Source: Mytilisepta virgata
Lineage: Eukaryota > Mollusca > Bivalvia > Mytilida > Mytilidae
Length of the DNA: 64,000 nt
Reading direction: 5' to 3'
NCBI GenBank assembly: GCA_028015205.1
Contig: CM051510.1
Coordinates: forward strand, 32,736,580 to 32,800,579
Shown one piece after another: positions 12,218 through 23,075 of the stretch. The notes under the pieces were generated by a model. It saw nothing but the letters and a program-made list of their open reading frames with translations, had not been told where the DNA came from and ran no database searches. The position numbers and the translations under genes were made by a program. The first letter of the stretch is position 1. Every line of letters starts with the position of its first letter.

Positions 12218-12496
12218 TTAAGGTATCCGGACCATAAATGATCACATGATTATTCAAAAGTCCCTGGATGTTCTATACAACGCAATTGAAATGACCTCGG
12301 TAATTATCGGCAAACTTCGGAAATGCCAATATAACTAACTTATTTTTACAGACTCTGCATATAAGCAACAAAGTGTGTTTCAACTTGAGAAAAATATATA
12401 TACAAAATTCCAGCTTTGAATTGTTTGTTTCAGCCATTCACGGTCAAAAAGAGATACAATTTTCGATCATGATCTATTATGGTCCGGATACCTTAA
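12218..12496 (+). mobile_element. TTAA-flanked MITE family B, copy 1 (279 bp)
   Basis: TTAA followed by GGTATCCGGACCATAA at the left is mirrored by TTATGGTCCGGATACC and TTAA at the right. The arms are perfect over 16 bp inside the TTAA duplication. A second copy in opposite orientation lies at 63581-63861. There is no coding capacity, so it was presumably mobilised by a transposase encoded elsewhere. Confidence 0.85.
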
Positions 12497-14122
12497 CAAA
12501 GCTATATTTTACACTTTATCTTTTCTTGCACAAAAATTTATCCCTAAAATTTTTTTGAAACTACGGAAGAAGTATAACATGAGACAATTTTTTCTATATG
12601 TAACCTTAACACATGACATGAGGCAAACTGTTCGTATAACTAACTTAATGCACAGGTCAGCAGTGCTATACATGTAACTTCCCAACTTATACTTATAACA
12701 TAGGTCATATTTGAATCAACAAACAATATATGGAAAAACCATAAAAGGTCAACTTACTGATTCTAGTGTTATATAGAAATTTTTCATTTCCCTTATTTTG
12801 TTAAAATCATAAAGTGAATATTTCAATTAGAACTATTACTGGATATATAAACATCAATATAAAGAACCAATAAAAAAATCTTGCAGTAGCATTAAAAATC
12901 AATAAACTAAATCACTTTTTATAATGTCTGCGAATGACTGACAGACGATAGTGATGGCAATATCTCATACTGCCACTTTAATGTGGACCAAGAAAGAGTC
13001 CTAGCTAGGAATGGATGGAATGTAATGGTATAAAATTCAGGACAAATATATAAAACAACAATTTTTCTAAATTTTCTTAATATCAACATTATTCTATCAA
13101 TGATACATTCTGAATTGCTTTTATACTAAAATCTTTGTTTATTATTGTTTTAAATGTATATTAAGTTTTTTTGTCAATAGAATGCCTTCAACTCCATAAG
13201 TTATTAAAGTATGCAGACTGGCCTATTTGCACAATAAACTCAAAGGTTTGAAACAACTGAACAAACCCAATTCATATGAACACTATACAGTTGTTATGTT
13301 ATTACACAAAGTAAAAAATAAATGTTTTTTGCTCAACACACACTTCAGAAAAAAAATCTGGTTACTAGCTCGGTGATGCACAGAGGACAGACAAATCCCA
13401 CATGGCAACAAATCAAAATTTTGGCATTCATTTAAGGGTCCATCTCCTTAGGGTTAGGGTTAGTATAAGATACCCACATATGGAGTGAGACCCCTAAAGC
13501 AAACCAAGGTCAAAATCGATTTGCCAACAAATTGATAGGTCATTTTTTGCAATTGCCTAATTAGGTAGTGTAAAATTATTATTTCCTATATTACACAGGC
13601 TTAAAATATTGAGTTGTCTTGATATACATATAATAATTGCCACAGGACTTTAAACAGTAATTTCATCCATTAAAATATTGAGAAAAATGTCACTGCCTTC
13701 ATATAGATATTTCTACATACACCTACACAAAGAATATCTCGATACTTCATAGGACTTAAGACTATAATTATGTCATGTACAATGTAATTATAACCATTGT
13801 AACCTTTGAATTCAGAAATATGTATGAATAAATAATTGTAATACTAGAAGTATTTACATTTTCTATAAGGAGCTAGTAAAATTATATTGTTTAGCTGAAC
13901 CTATCATTAAATTTCCACGGACACTTTATTTTGTCGTGTGTAATTAATTGGAAATTAAATAACAAATTTAAAGTTATGAATATTTTTCATTTTATATTCC
14001 TATTTAAATGAGAAAATAAATGTTTTCTTTTCTAGTCTGTCTACACAGTGGTCTACATGTCAACTTTTCAGATATTACACAGACTTAAATTACATATGAT
14101 CAGTGAAAACAATTATTTTTGG

Positions 14123-14680
14123 TAGGGCCTCGCCACTTGGAGGCGGTCGCCCTATAGTGATCAGTCAGTCTGAAACAAATCATGTCCGCTCTATATCTTG
14201 AGAAAGTTTATGATTTCAAAGTTTATACTTGGCATGGATATTCACTAGCACCGTAGGGTGTGTCACACTGTATGAACAACTCTGTTGGTCGAAGGTCATG
14301 GTAAAAAACTTAGGTCAAAGTTGAGAACCCCATGTCCTATGGTAAAGATTGTGTCAGCTCTATAACTTGAGAATGGTTTGAAGTTAAGTGAAGATACTTG
14401 GTATGGTTATTCACCACAGTCAAAAGGGGTGTTACCATCATTCTGCAAATCTCTTGGTAAAAGGTCAAGGTCAAATGTGGGACCCGCATGTTCTTTGGTA
14501 AAGATTGTGTCTGCTATATAACTTGAGAACGTTTTGGAGTTCAGTGAAGATACATGGCATGAAAGTGTGTCTCGATAAATGTGCAAATTGCTATGCCAAA
14601 TGTCAACATGGTCAAGGTTAAAAAACTTAGACAAAGGTAATAAGATCACTCCCAGTACATAACAGGAATTGGTTATTACT
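14123..14680. mobile_element. Hairpin-capped tandem-core element, about 185-190-bp period
   Basis: A hairpin at 14123-14154 (TAGGGC...CGCC...GGCG...GCCCTA) precedes about two and a half units. The units are marked by GTCYGCTCTATA(T)ACTTGAGAA at about 14185, 14350 and 14510. One unit contains AGGTCAAGGTCA at 14462-14473. The architecture is as in the other tandem-core elements of this window but with a different core sequence. Confidence 0.55.
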
Positions 14681-15049
14681 GCAAGTGCTCTATGACTCAG
14701 CTTAACATCAGTTCATCTGTAAAAAGTTTCTATTACAAGTTATTTACGGTGGACCCACAGAGATGTATTCCATCTCCTTGATTTCTAGTTTGGTCTGAAA
14801 TCTTCTGAATATAATGTTTTTTTTTCATTGACATTGGTTTCCAATTTGACTTTAACTAAAAGCAACTTTACATAATTTATATATATGTAAAAAATGCAAA
14901 TAAAATTTGAGTGTGAAGCCTGTGATACATGTATAAATTACAGTTATTATAGACAGGTAAATAATTTCTTATGGTCAGTTAAAATAAATTTTTATGTATG
15001 CTTAGCCTCAGAAATTATCCCAGCCTAATTTTTGTTATTTTATCCCTCA

Positions 15050-15460
15050 CTTAGTGATGCTGGGGATATGTAGTGATGGGGGATTCCATTTTTCATCTGT
15101 CAATTCCCCACCAGCTTACTGCAGTTATTCATACACAAGTGAATGGATTTCTTTGAAACTTTCTGGGAATTTCATTTTTCATCAGAATGATTTTTTGGGT
15201 TTTCCACAGACAAACAGATAAACAATTATTCAATATTCAAATTCCAATACATTTTTATGGGCAGTGCAAAATATCCTATTTAGCACTGGTTATAGTAGGC
15301 ATGCCCATCAACATTGACTCCTCCAAAACCAATGAATGGATTTATGTGAAACTTTCAGGGAAATCTCACTGTACATTGCCATTGTGCACCAACTTTTCTT
15401 TAATGTAGCCATACCAGGGGATATACATTTGTGAGCTTTGCTGATAGCTAGTACATGTAC
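15050..15460. repeat. Diverged internal repeat region in intron 2
   Basis: Two diverged copies share 'GAATGGATTT(C/A)TTTGAAACTTTC-GGGAA'-like sequence (near 15142 and 15335), and GGGGATAT occurs near both ends. This looks like a worn tandem-core element. No coding potential is convincing. Confidence 0.35.
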
Positions 15461-16271
15461 TTCCAGTTTTCATTAAGGTTTGATCCTGGAATTTTTTATG
15501 TTTGCTTACGTTTATAGAAGTGTAAATACTATTTTCCTTTCCATTTTGGCTTACAATGTAAGTTGTGAATTTTGTTTCTGGTGTAAAAATTATTTTAAAA
15601 AATCTTTCCTTTTACACCATTTATCTTGCCAATGGTGTATGAAAATTTTCAATTAAAGAAATTCATACAGATTTTTATAGTGTGAAAAAAAAGTTTATCT
15701 GTTTGTGGATTTAAAGCTAGATTATGTTTTGAAAGTTTCTACTTGCCCTTCATGAATGACCACTGAAAATATATATTGGACAGTACATTCACTATAACCT
15801 ATTCGAAAATAACTTACAATTATTTAGTGATGAACATTTGTATTTTACACAATGAAATGATATTAAACCAGGCATACATGATCAATGAGTTATCAATTAG
15901 CCATAGAAAAGATATTCTCAAAAGAATTGGATAAGTGTACTTTCCATTTATTTTCAGCATTTATTACTGGTACATTGATTACATTAAAGTAAAATAGCAA
16001 TATCTAATCGGAGCTATGCTCTATTGGTTGCAGATGTTTTTTCCAACTATGCAGTAACTTTGTTCCAGCTAAAAGTCCTTAATAAACCTATTACGATTAT
16101 AATATCCATAGGATACTATTAGAAAAAAAAAAAAATTCATAGATTCTCGTTCATACTTTTGGTATTAAGATTGTTATATTTATAAAAATTAAATGGTTTG
16201 ATGCTGTCTTGACTTGCACATGTTGCATTCAGAGGAAAGTTTGTGACGTCTGTTTAAGACCTCACAGTGAC

Positions 16272-16417
16272 TGTCGTAAATACCGCACGTAAAAGACGTT
16301 CATTGTAGCGCGATTTATGTAGCGTCATGGCGACATGACGCGACTTCCTTAGTTTTGAATACAACGTTGAACATACATAGATGTATTTTATGCCTTCCAC
16401 TTAACCACTATACGAAA
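16272..16417 (+). repeat. 5' LTR of the BEL/Pao element
   Basis: This is a 146-bp LTR beginning TGTCGTAAATACC and ending CTATACGAAA. No difference from the 3' LTR was found on full read-through. It is short for the group and does not end in the usual CA. Confidence 0.95.
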
Positions 16418-16419
16418 TT

Positions 16420-16437
16420 TGGTGCCGTGACCAGGAT
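16420..16437 (+). promoter_or_regulatory. Primer-binding site, tRNA-His type
   Basis: TGGTGCCGTGAC starts two bases after the 5' LTR. It is complementary to the CCA end plus acceptor stem of a metazoan tRNA-His, with about 16 of 18 positions matching as I recall that tRNA. Confidence 0.6.
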
Positions 16438-16445
16438 TTTAAGTC

Positions 16446-17927
16446 ATGGATACAAAGTTAAAAGCCGTACGAGCGGCGCACAAAGGAGTTATTACGAAGC
16501 TAATGAGGAAATTTGAAGACATTCAACAGAAATCTGAGCTGGACAAATATGAAATTTTAACATTATTAGAGACAGTCAAATTGAAGAAAGAAATTCTCGT
16601 AGATCTTAACGGAAAAATCTTGGAGCACACATCGGAAGAAGACGTAGCTGAGGAATTACAGGATTCAGATGAGTATATGTTTGATTTGGATTACAAGCTT
16701 CGGCAAATCACAAACTTAGCACAGTCATGTCAAATTACTAGCAGTCATAGATTACCCGCAACTTCGCTTACCGCAAACCCGCCCGCTAGTGAATCTATCT
16801 CATTAAATCCACATGCCGATAGTTTTATTCCGCCTCATATGCATGTACAAACACCAGTTGAACCCAGCTTTAACTATCAGTCAAACCCGCCTACGAACAT
16901 ACCGAATATTCGTTCTTCATCTACAACAAGCTCACAGAGTGACTACCACAAACTTCCGAAACTCAGTTTGCCCAGTTTTGAAGGAGAAATTTTAGATTGG
17001 CAATCCTTTTGGGATTCTTATGAAATAGCAATACACACAAACCCTACGCTCAGTGATTCACAGAAATTTAATTATTTGAAATCCTTATTACGGAATGAGG
17101 CCTTACAGACCATTGCAGGATTCTCCATGACTAACACAAATTATGCTAAAGCGATCGCGCTAATACAGGAAAGGTATGGTCAAGTTCATAAAATTAAACA
17201 AACCTACATGCAAGCCTTACTAGACATACCTGCACCTATTTACTCATTAGCGAGTCTGCGCACCTATTATGATAAGACAGAAACGTATGTACGTGGCCTT
17301 GAATCTCTCGGGCAGACAGATGAAACATATGGATCGTTATTAGTTCCCGTGATATTGAATAAATTGCCTGCAGAAATACGTCAGAATTTAGCAAGAGAGC
17401 ACCGATCTACCGACTGGTCATTGAGCGATCTACGCAAATCTATTCTTGATGAATTAATTATTATGGAAGCCGGTAAATTACCAGAAAAGCTTGAGACTCC
17501 ACATGCTACCGCTGCTTTTTTGACGAACGCTAAGGTAAAAGCAAAACCGTCTTATAAGAATCAAAACAAGTCAGTTTCTGATCAAAACCATAAGTCAGTA
17601 CCCGAGTTTAACCGCAAAACAAAGAATTGTATATTTTGTAATGAGTCCGGTCATATTGCCGTAAATTGTACCAAAGTAGGAAGTCACGAAGCACGTATGA
17701 AAATAGTAAAGCGAGATCGACGATGTTTTAATTGTCTCGGAAATCATAAATTAGCAGACTGTAAATCAACTAGTAATTGCCGTAAATGTAACAAACGCCA
17801 TCACACAAGCCTATGTGGAAATACGAGTAGTGAAAACGCAACGGAAATGAATCGAGTACACCAGAGAGCGCAGACGTCGGTGATAGAGTATTACACTCTT
17901 CACTCACACAGAGAGCATCGAATGTGA
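16446..17927 (+). CDS. gag: BEL/Pao Gag-like protein with three zinc knuckles
   Basis: The 493-residue frame has an N-terminal coiled-coil-like charged region (about 1-85) and a variable Pro/Ser-rich stretch. A DUF1759-type capsid region starts near residue 170 (LPKLSLPSFEGEILDWQSFW). Three CCHC-type zinc knuckles lie near the end (CIFCNESGHIAVNC, CFNCLGNHKLADC, CRKCNKRHHTSLC). It begins 9 bp after the primer site. The last 30 or so codons (from about 17834) are probably out of the ancestral frame: the protease frame is open in parallel there and carries the more family-like sequence. Confidence 0.9.
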   Translation: MDTKLKAVRAAHKGVITKLMRKFEDIQQKSELDKYEILTLLETVKLKKEILVDLNGKILEHTSEEDVAEELQDSDEYMFDLDYKLRQITNLAQSCQITSSHRLPATSLTANPPASESISLNPHADSFIPPHMHVQTPVEPSFNYQSNPPTNIPNIRSSSTTSSQSDYHKLPKLSLPSFEGEILDWQSFWDSYEIAIHTNPTLSDSQKFNYLKSLLRNEALQTIAGFSMTNTNYAKAIALIQERYGQVHKIKQTYMQALLDIPAPIYSLASLRTYYDKTETYVRGLESLGQTDETYGSLLVPVILNKLPAEIRQNLAREHRSTDWSLSDLRKSILDELIIMEAGKLPEKLETPHATAAFLTNAKVKAKPSYKNQNKSVSDQNHKSVPEFNRKTKNCIFCNESGHIAVNCTKVGSHEARMKIVKRDRRCFNCLGNHKLADCKSTSNCRKCNKRHHTSLCGNTSSENATEMNRVHQRAQTSVIEYYTLHSHREHRM

Positions 17928-18907
17928 TTTTGAAAACCGCTATAGCTAACGTGAAATCAGGAAATCAGACTACCGAAGCAAACATTTTATTAGACGAAGG
18001 GGCTCAAAGATCATTTATCACGGATGCACTTGCAAGTAAGCTGAACATATCACCAACTAGAACTGAAGAAGTCCATTTATCGGGATTTGGTGAACAGACG
18101 CGACAGGTAAGACACTTGAGATCAGCAACTGTACATGTAGAAACAGACGACGGAAGCAGAACTAATATACCGATCGATGTTTTAATCGTACCAGAAATTG
18201 CACTTCCAATTAAGAATCACATTAGTTCAGTAACTCAAATGAAACATTTACGTGGATTAAAACTAGCCCACCCAGTATCTGAAGACGACATGTTTGAAGT
18301 GAATTTACTCATAGGAGCGGACTATTATTGGAGTATTGTTGGTGACAGAATCGTAAGAGGGGATGGGCCGACCGCTGTTGAATCCAAATTAGGATATCTG
18401 TTATCAGGACCCACATTGTCGAATACAAGTACAAATAGTTGGAACTCAATGCTAAATGTAATGGTAACTCACAGGACGGATGAATATAATCTGGAAAAGT
18501 TTTGGGAAATTGAATCGCTTGGAGTTGGAGAAAAAACTGAAAATACAGAACTGGAGAAATTTCAGGAGAACTATAAGAAACCGTCAATTTCTTATCACGA
18601 CAACACCGGGAAAAATGAACAAACTATTAATATTGGTGACGTAGTGCAAATGTACGACGAAACACCTAGAATCAAATGGACTTTAGCCGTTGTAGATAAG
18701 CTCAACACAGGAGGTGACGGGATAACCAGATCCGCTATTATTAGGACTAAGAACGGAGTGACATCACGTCCAATTACAAAACTGTATCCACTGGAAGTGA
18801 AAGCTTGTAAAGACTCACGTGAGATGGACTGTACCGCTAATTTGTATCGCAAAGCAAAAAGTGATGCTATTGAAAACATAAGAAAATGGACAAATTCGAA
18901 AGAGTGA
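17834..18907 (+). CDS. pol (partial): BEL/Pao protease fused to the integrase C-terminal tail
   Basis: This frame is -1 relative to gag, is open from 17834 and overlaps gag to 17927. No ATG is near its start, so it would need frameshifting or reflects a small indel. A DUF1758-type aspartic protease region follows (NILLDEGAQRSFIT), with Asp-Glu-Gly where Asp-Ser/Thr-Gly is usual. Around 18590-18620 the sequence jumps to the DUF5641 region that ends BEL/Pao integrases (GDVVQMYDETPRIKWTLAVV, then RPITKLYPLEV). Reverse transcriptase, RNase H and the DDE integrase core are missing. Confidence 0.85.
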   Translation, partial: KRNGNESSTPESADVGDRVLHSSLTQRASNVILKTAIANVKSGNQTTEANILLDEGAQRSFITDALASKLNISPTRTEEVHLSGFGEQTRQVRHLRSATVHVETDDGSRTNIPIDVLIVPEIALPIKNHISSVTQMKHLRGLKLAHPVSEDDMFEVNLLIGADYYWSIVGDRIVRGDGPTAVESKLGYLLSGPTLSNTSTNSWNSMLNVMVTHRTDEYNLEKFWEIESLGVGEKTENTELEKFQENYKKPSISYHDNTGKNEQTINIGDVVQMYDETPRIKWTLAVVDKLNTGGDGITRSAIIRTKNGVTSRPITKLYPLEVKACKDSREMDCTANLYRKAKSDAIENIRKWTNSKE

Positions 18908-19081
18908 TTTCTTTATTACTTTATTTAGTGACAGTAAATGTGATTTATGTTTTATAGCAATTTCGTTTACTGAGGACATTAACCTTTTAATTTATTTAGA
19001 GACTGTAAAGTGTTAATTCATTTTCAGTAGCGATAATTCAGTATTGTATTTTGTAAATTTTACTTTCGCGTGGCCCCAGTA

Positions 19082-19227
19082 TGTCGTAAATACCGCACGT
19101 AAAAGACGTTCATTGTAGCGCGATTTATGTAGCGTCATGGCGACATGACGCGACTTCCTTAGTTTTGAATACAACGTTGAACATACATAGATGTATTTTA
19201 TGCCTTCCACTTAACCACTATACGAAA
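19082..19227 (+). repeat. 3' LTR of the BEL/Pao element
   Basis: The 146-bp sequence is identical to the 5' LTR and is followed by the target duplication GTGAC (19228-19232). The bases just upstream (GCGTGGCCCCAGTA) are a poor polypurine tract. Confidence 0.95.
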
Positions 19228-19307
19228 GTGACTTTAAGATGTAGAACAGTTATGTTGTTGACTGTTTTGTGAGCATGCGTTATAAGGATTTAATCCCCCT
19301 ATCCCTT

Positions 19308-19577
19308 GGGGCCTTGGTTGCTGAGTGGTCTAGGTAGTTCGTCATGACTACTAATGATCACTAGCCTGTCAACACTGAGGTTGTGAGTTCGAATCTCACC
19401 TGTGTCGCGGTGTGTTCGACTCTGATCTAATAATTGACAAGGATTGCCAATTTTCCTACCGAGGGCGGTGGTTCTCCAGGGTACTCCGACTTCCTCCACC
19501 AATTAAAACTGGCCACCGTGAAATAGCCAAATGTGCTGAAAACGCATAAAACCCCAACTAAACAAACAAACAAATCT
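19308..19577 (+). mobile_element. tRNA-derived SINE, copy 2
   Basis: Same family as the 5244 copy, with A box near 19325 and B box GAGTTCGAATCTC near 19384, ending in AACAAACAAACAAA. An 8-bp flank TATCCCTT repeats at 19300-19307 and 19578-19585. It lies 80 bp after the BEL element and 106 bp before E-Syt exon 3. Confidence 0.9.
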
Positions 19578-19683
19578 TATCCCTTCTTACCTGTTACTCA
19601 CTCAATCATTTATCATTAATAATTCCTCCATAAAATGGGGGTAAGAAACTTCACCTTAATGGCTGAGATTGTATTTTTTTCAG

Positions 19684-19818
19684 ATTCTGGACCAAGTATG
19701 GCCATTTATTGGAGATTATGTGAGGGATTTGTTAATGAGCTCTATACAGGAGAAGATTCAACAGAGTCATGCACAGGCAGCATCATTCAAATTTCTTAAA
19801 GTGGATCTTGGAGATATT
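19684..19818 (+). CDS. ESYT2-like: E-Syt coding exon 3: first part of the SMP domain
   Basis: Residues 114-158 start ILDQVWPFIGDYV and end FLKVDLGDI. They form the first helix and strand of the SMP (tubular lipid-binding) domain. The Trp-Pro-Phe motif and the closing Lys-Val-Asp-Leu-Gly are typical of E-Syts. The acceptor TTTTTTTCAG and donor GTAAGT are strong, with phase 0 on both sides. The exon sits only about 450 bp downstream of the BEL/Pao 3' LTR and about 100 bp after a SINE. Confidence 0.95.
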
Positions 19819-20309
19819 GTAAGTACATTCAAACAAAGGTTTACTTCAGAAAGAGGTCAGTAAATTACCTGTATTTTCCAACATTGATAAAAAGTTCACA
19901 GATTTTTTTTATTGGATTCGTTTGCAGTGGAACCATAAGGCCATAGCAAGTTAATTCTTTGTTTGGCATCAACTTTTTTTTTTCAAATGGAGGAGGGAAT
20001 GAGGTAAACAAACAAAAAAAACCAAAAGAAAACAAATAAGAAAACTGGCAGTAAAATTGAAATTTCCTTGACCTAGACCATAGACTATAGAGGTATCATA
20101 GTAAAAGTAGACATTGACTAAACATTTATTGCCAGCCGCCATATGCAGATTTTCAATGACGTTTAAATATTGGACATAAAAAAGAGATGTTAGTATTAAA
20201 CTGAAATAACACCTACATGTATAGTACATGAGGCATACCAATAATCATGTCTCTCTGGGCTGTACATGTATATTTATCAGTCTTTCTGCTATTGTTCCAG
20301 TACTTTTGT

Positions 20310-23075
20310 TTTAAAGGGTCAAGTGAGCTATTCTGGCGTCCGTTAACTTTTACAGAAATCTTCTCCTCTGAAACCACTGGGCCAAATGGAGCAAAACTTG
20401 GCCACAGGCATTATTAGGGTATCTAGTTTAAAAAATGTGTCCGATGACCCAGCCTGCCAACCAACATGGCCGACATGGCTAAAAATAGAACATAGGGGTA
20501 AACTACAGTTTTTGTCTTATATCTCGAAAACTACAGCATTTAGAGCAAAACTGACGGGGTAAAAATGTTCATCAGGTCAAGATCTACCTGCCAGGAAATT
20601 TTGAGACGAATCGCTCAACCCTTTGTTGGGTTATTGCCCCTGAATTGTTAATTTTAAGGAAATTTTGCAGTTTTAGGATATTATCTTGAATATTATTATA
20701 GATAAAGACAAACTGTAAACAGCAAAAATATTCAACAAAGTAAGATCTAAGATTTAAAGACGGCATCAAGCGTAAACTTTCCTTTAAAGATCTTCTCCTC
20801 TGAAACCACTGGGCCCATTGAGACCAAACTTTGGTGAAATGGTCCTTGGATGGCCCCCTTCCAAACTTATGTCCAGCATCCTTGATTTCCAACTGACATG
20901 GCTGATGTTACTAAAAATAGATGAAAAGGGGGGGATGAATTTAAAAAATCTTCTTCTATGAAACTACATGGCTAATTTAAACCGAAGTTGGCATTAATGG
21001 TCCGTAGAAGGTTCTCTTTCAGAAATATGTCTGATGACCCGGATTGTGAACTAAGATGGCCACCACAGCCGAAATGAGTTTAACATAGGACCCTTGTCTT
21101 GTCTGAAACCAGACTAGGCAGCAATGGTCCTTAGAAGGTCCTCTTTCAGAAATATGTCTGATTTCGTGGACTGTGAACCAAGATAGCCACCACAGCCGAA
21201 ATTAGTTTGACATAGGACCCTATGGTAAATTCACTCAAAAATCTTCTTGTCTGAAACCACTAAGCCAATTAGAACTAGACATGATAGCAATGTTCCTTAG
21301 ATGGTCCTCTTTCAGAATTTTGTCCGAAGTTGGCATTAATGGTCCGTAGAAGGTTCTCTTTCAGAAATATGTCCGATGACCCAAACTGTCAACCAAGATG
21401 GCTGCCACATCCAAACTTAGTTTAACATAGGGCCCTATGGGAAAATTTATTTAAAAATCTTCTTGTCTGAAACCACTTGACATATTGGAGCCAGACTTGG
21501 CAGCAATTGTCCTTAGGAGGTCCTTTTTCAGAAATGTGTCCGATTTTGTGGACTGTGAACCAAGATGGCCACCACAGCTGAACTTAGTTTAACATAGAAC
21601 TCTATTGAACAAGAGTGGACACACAAAAATGTCTCGCCTGTCGTGTATTTCTAATGAAAGTAAATGCTATCAGACACATTGCATACAGTATTCGAAAAAC
21701 AGGCCAAAACACAAAAACTTAACTATAAACACTGAACCCTGAAAATGTGGTTCAGGTCAGATGACACCTGGCAGTTGGACATGTACACCTTACAATTCCT
21801 TCGTACATCAATATAGTAGACCTATTGCATACAGTATTCGAAAAACAGGCCAAAACACAAAAACTTAACTATAACCACTGAACCATGAAAATGAGGTCAA
21901 GGTCAGATGACACCTGCCAGTTGGACATGTACACCTTACAATCCTTCCATACACCAAATATAGTAGACCTATTGCATACAGTATTCGAAAACAGGCCAAA
22001 ACACAAAAATTTAACTATAACCACTGAACCATGAAAATGAGGTCAAGGTCAGATGACACCTGCCAGTTGGATATGTACACCTTACAATCCTTCCATACAC
22101 CAAATATAGTAGACATATTGCATACAGTATTCGAAAAACAGGTCAAAACACAAAAACTTAACTATAACCACTGAACCGTGAAAATGAAGTCAAGGTCAGA
22201 TGACACCTGCCAGATGGACATGTACACCTTACAATCCTTCCATACACCAAATATAGTAGACCTATTGCATACAGTATTCGAAAACAGGCCAAATTACAAA
22301 AATTTAACTATAACCACTGAACCATGAAAATGAGGTCAAGGTCAGATGACACCTGCCAGTTGGATATGTACACCTTACAATCCTTCCACACACCAAATAT
22401 AGTAGACATATTGCATACAGTATTCGAAAAACAGGTCAAAACACAAAAACTTAACTATAACCACTGAACCGTGAAAATGAAGTCAAGGTCAGATGACACC
22501 TGCCAGATGGACATGTACACCTTACAATCCTTCCATACACCAAATATACTAGACCTATTGCTTATAGTATCTGAGATATGGACTTGACCACCAAAACTTA
22601 ACCTTGTTCACTGATCCTTGAAATTGGGTCGAGGTCAATTGAAAACTATCTGATGGGGATGAGGACCTTGTAAGGTACGCACATACTAAATATAGTTATC
22701 CTATTACTCATAATAAGAGAGAAATTAACATTACAAAAAATCTGAATTTTTTTTTCAAGTAGTCACTGAACCATGAAAATGAGGTCAAGGACAATGTACA
22801 TATGACAGACGGAAACTTCGTAACATAAGGCATCTATATACAAAGTATAAAGCATCCAGGTCTTCCACCTTCTAAAATATAAAGCTTTTAAGAAGTGAGT
22901 TAACGCCACCGCCGCCGCCGCCGCCGCCGGATCACTATTCCTATGTCGAGCTTTCTGCGACTAAAGTCGCAGGCTCGACAAAAACCAGCCAAATGGACTG
23001 CAACACTTAAATTTTTAGTCCTGCTCAAGGTGAAAAGTTAAATCCAAGTGAGCGATACAGGCTCTTGAGAGCCTC
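20310..23075 (+). mobile_element. Outer tandem-core element (about 166-bp units) with a nested second element
   Basis: Units marked by TCTGAAACCACTGGGCC or diverged forms recur from 20355 to about 21600. They share 'CAAGATGGCC-CCACAGCC' and 'TTTAACATAGGACCCTATGG'-type blocks with the elements at 33.0 and 52.0 kb. The array is interrupted at about 21605 by a different 146-bp-period element and resumes at about 22981, ending in a small palindrome (AGGCTCTTGAGAGCCT) before CTAGTTT. The left hairpin is degraded. Confidence 0.7.
21605..22981 (+). mobile_element. Nested hairpin-capped element, 146-bp tandem cores
   Basis: About six well-conserved units are marked by GTCAGATGACACC near 21756, 21902, 22048, 22195, 22341 and 22488. 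They are followed by diverged units, a (CCG)n microsatellite (22906-22930) and a nested hairpin (22944-22980; TGTCGAGC, TGCGACT, AGTCGCA, GCTCGACA). Units 2, 3 and 5 contain AGGTCAAGGTCA and others contain AAGTCAAGGTCA. Strong similarity among units suggests recent array expansion. Confidence 0.8.

Larger units (their letters stand above)
16272..19227 (+). mobile_element. Internally deleted BEL/Pao LTR retrotransposon with intact LTRs
   Basis: Identical 146-bp LTRs (16272-16417 and 19082-19227) enclose about 2.66 kb. A 5-bp target duplication GTGAC flanks the element (16267-16271 and 19228-19232). The interior has a tRNA-His-like primer site, a gag frame and a protease frame that joins directly to the C-terminal end of the integrase region. 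Reverse transcriptase, RNase H and the integrase core are absent. LTR identity indicates recent insertion, so the deleted form was itself mobilised, presumably by proteins from full-length relatives. It lies in E-Syt intron 2 in sense orientation. Confidence 0.93.

Noticed and set aside
13448..13465. Interstitial telomere-like TTAGGG repeats
   Set aside because: Only about two and a half units (TTAGGGTTAGGGTTAG), too short to argue for a telomere fusion or telomerase insertion.
18309..18879. Minus-strand frames of 92 and 94 codons within the BEL element
   Set aside because: Shadows of the plus-strand protease/integrase-tail frame; no independent start context or homology.
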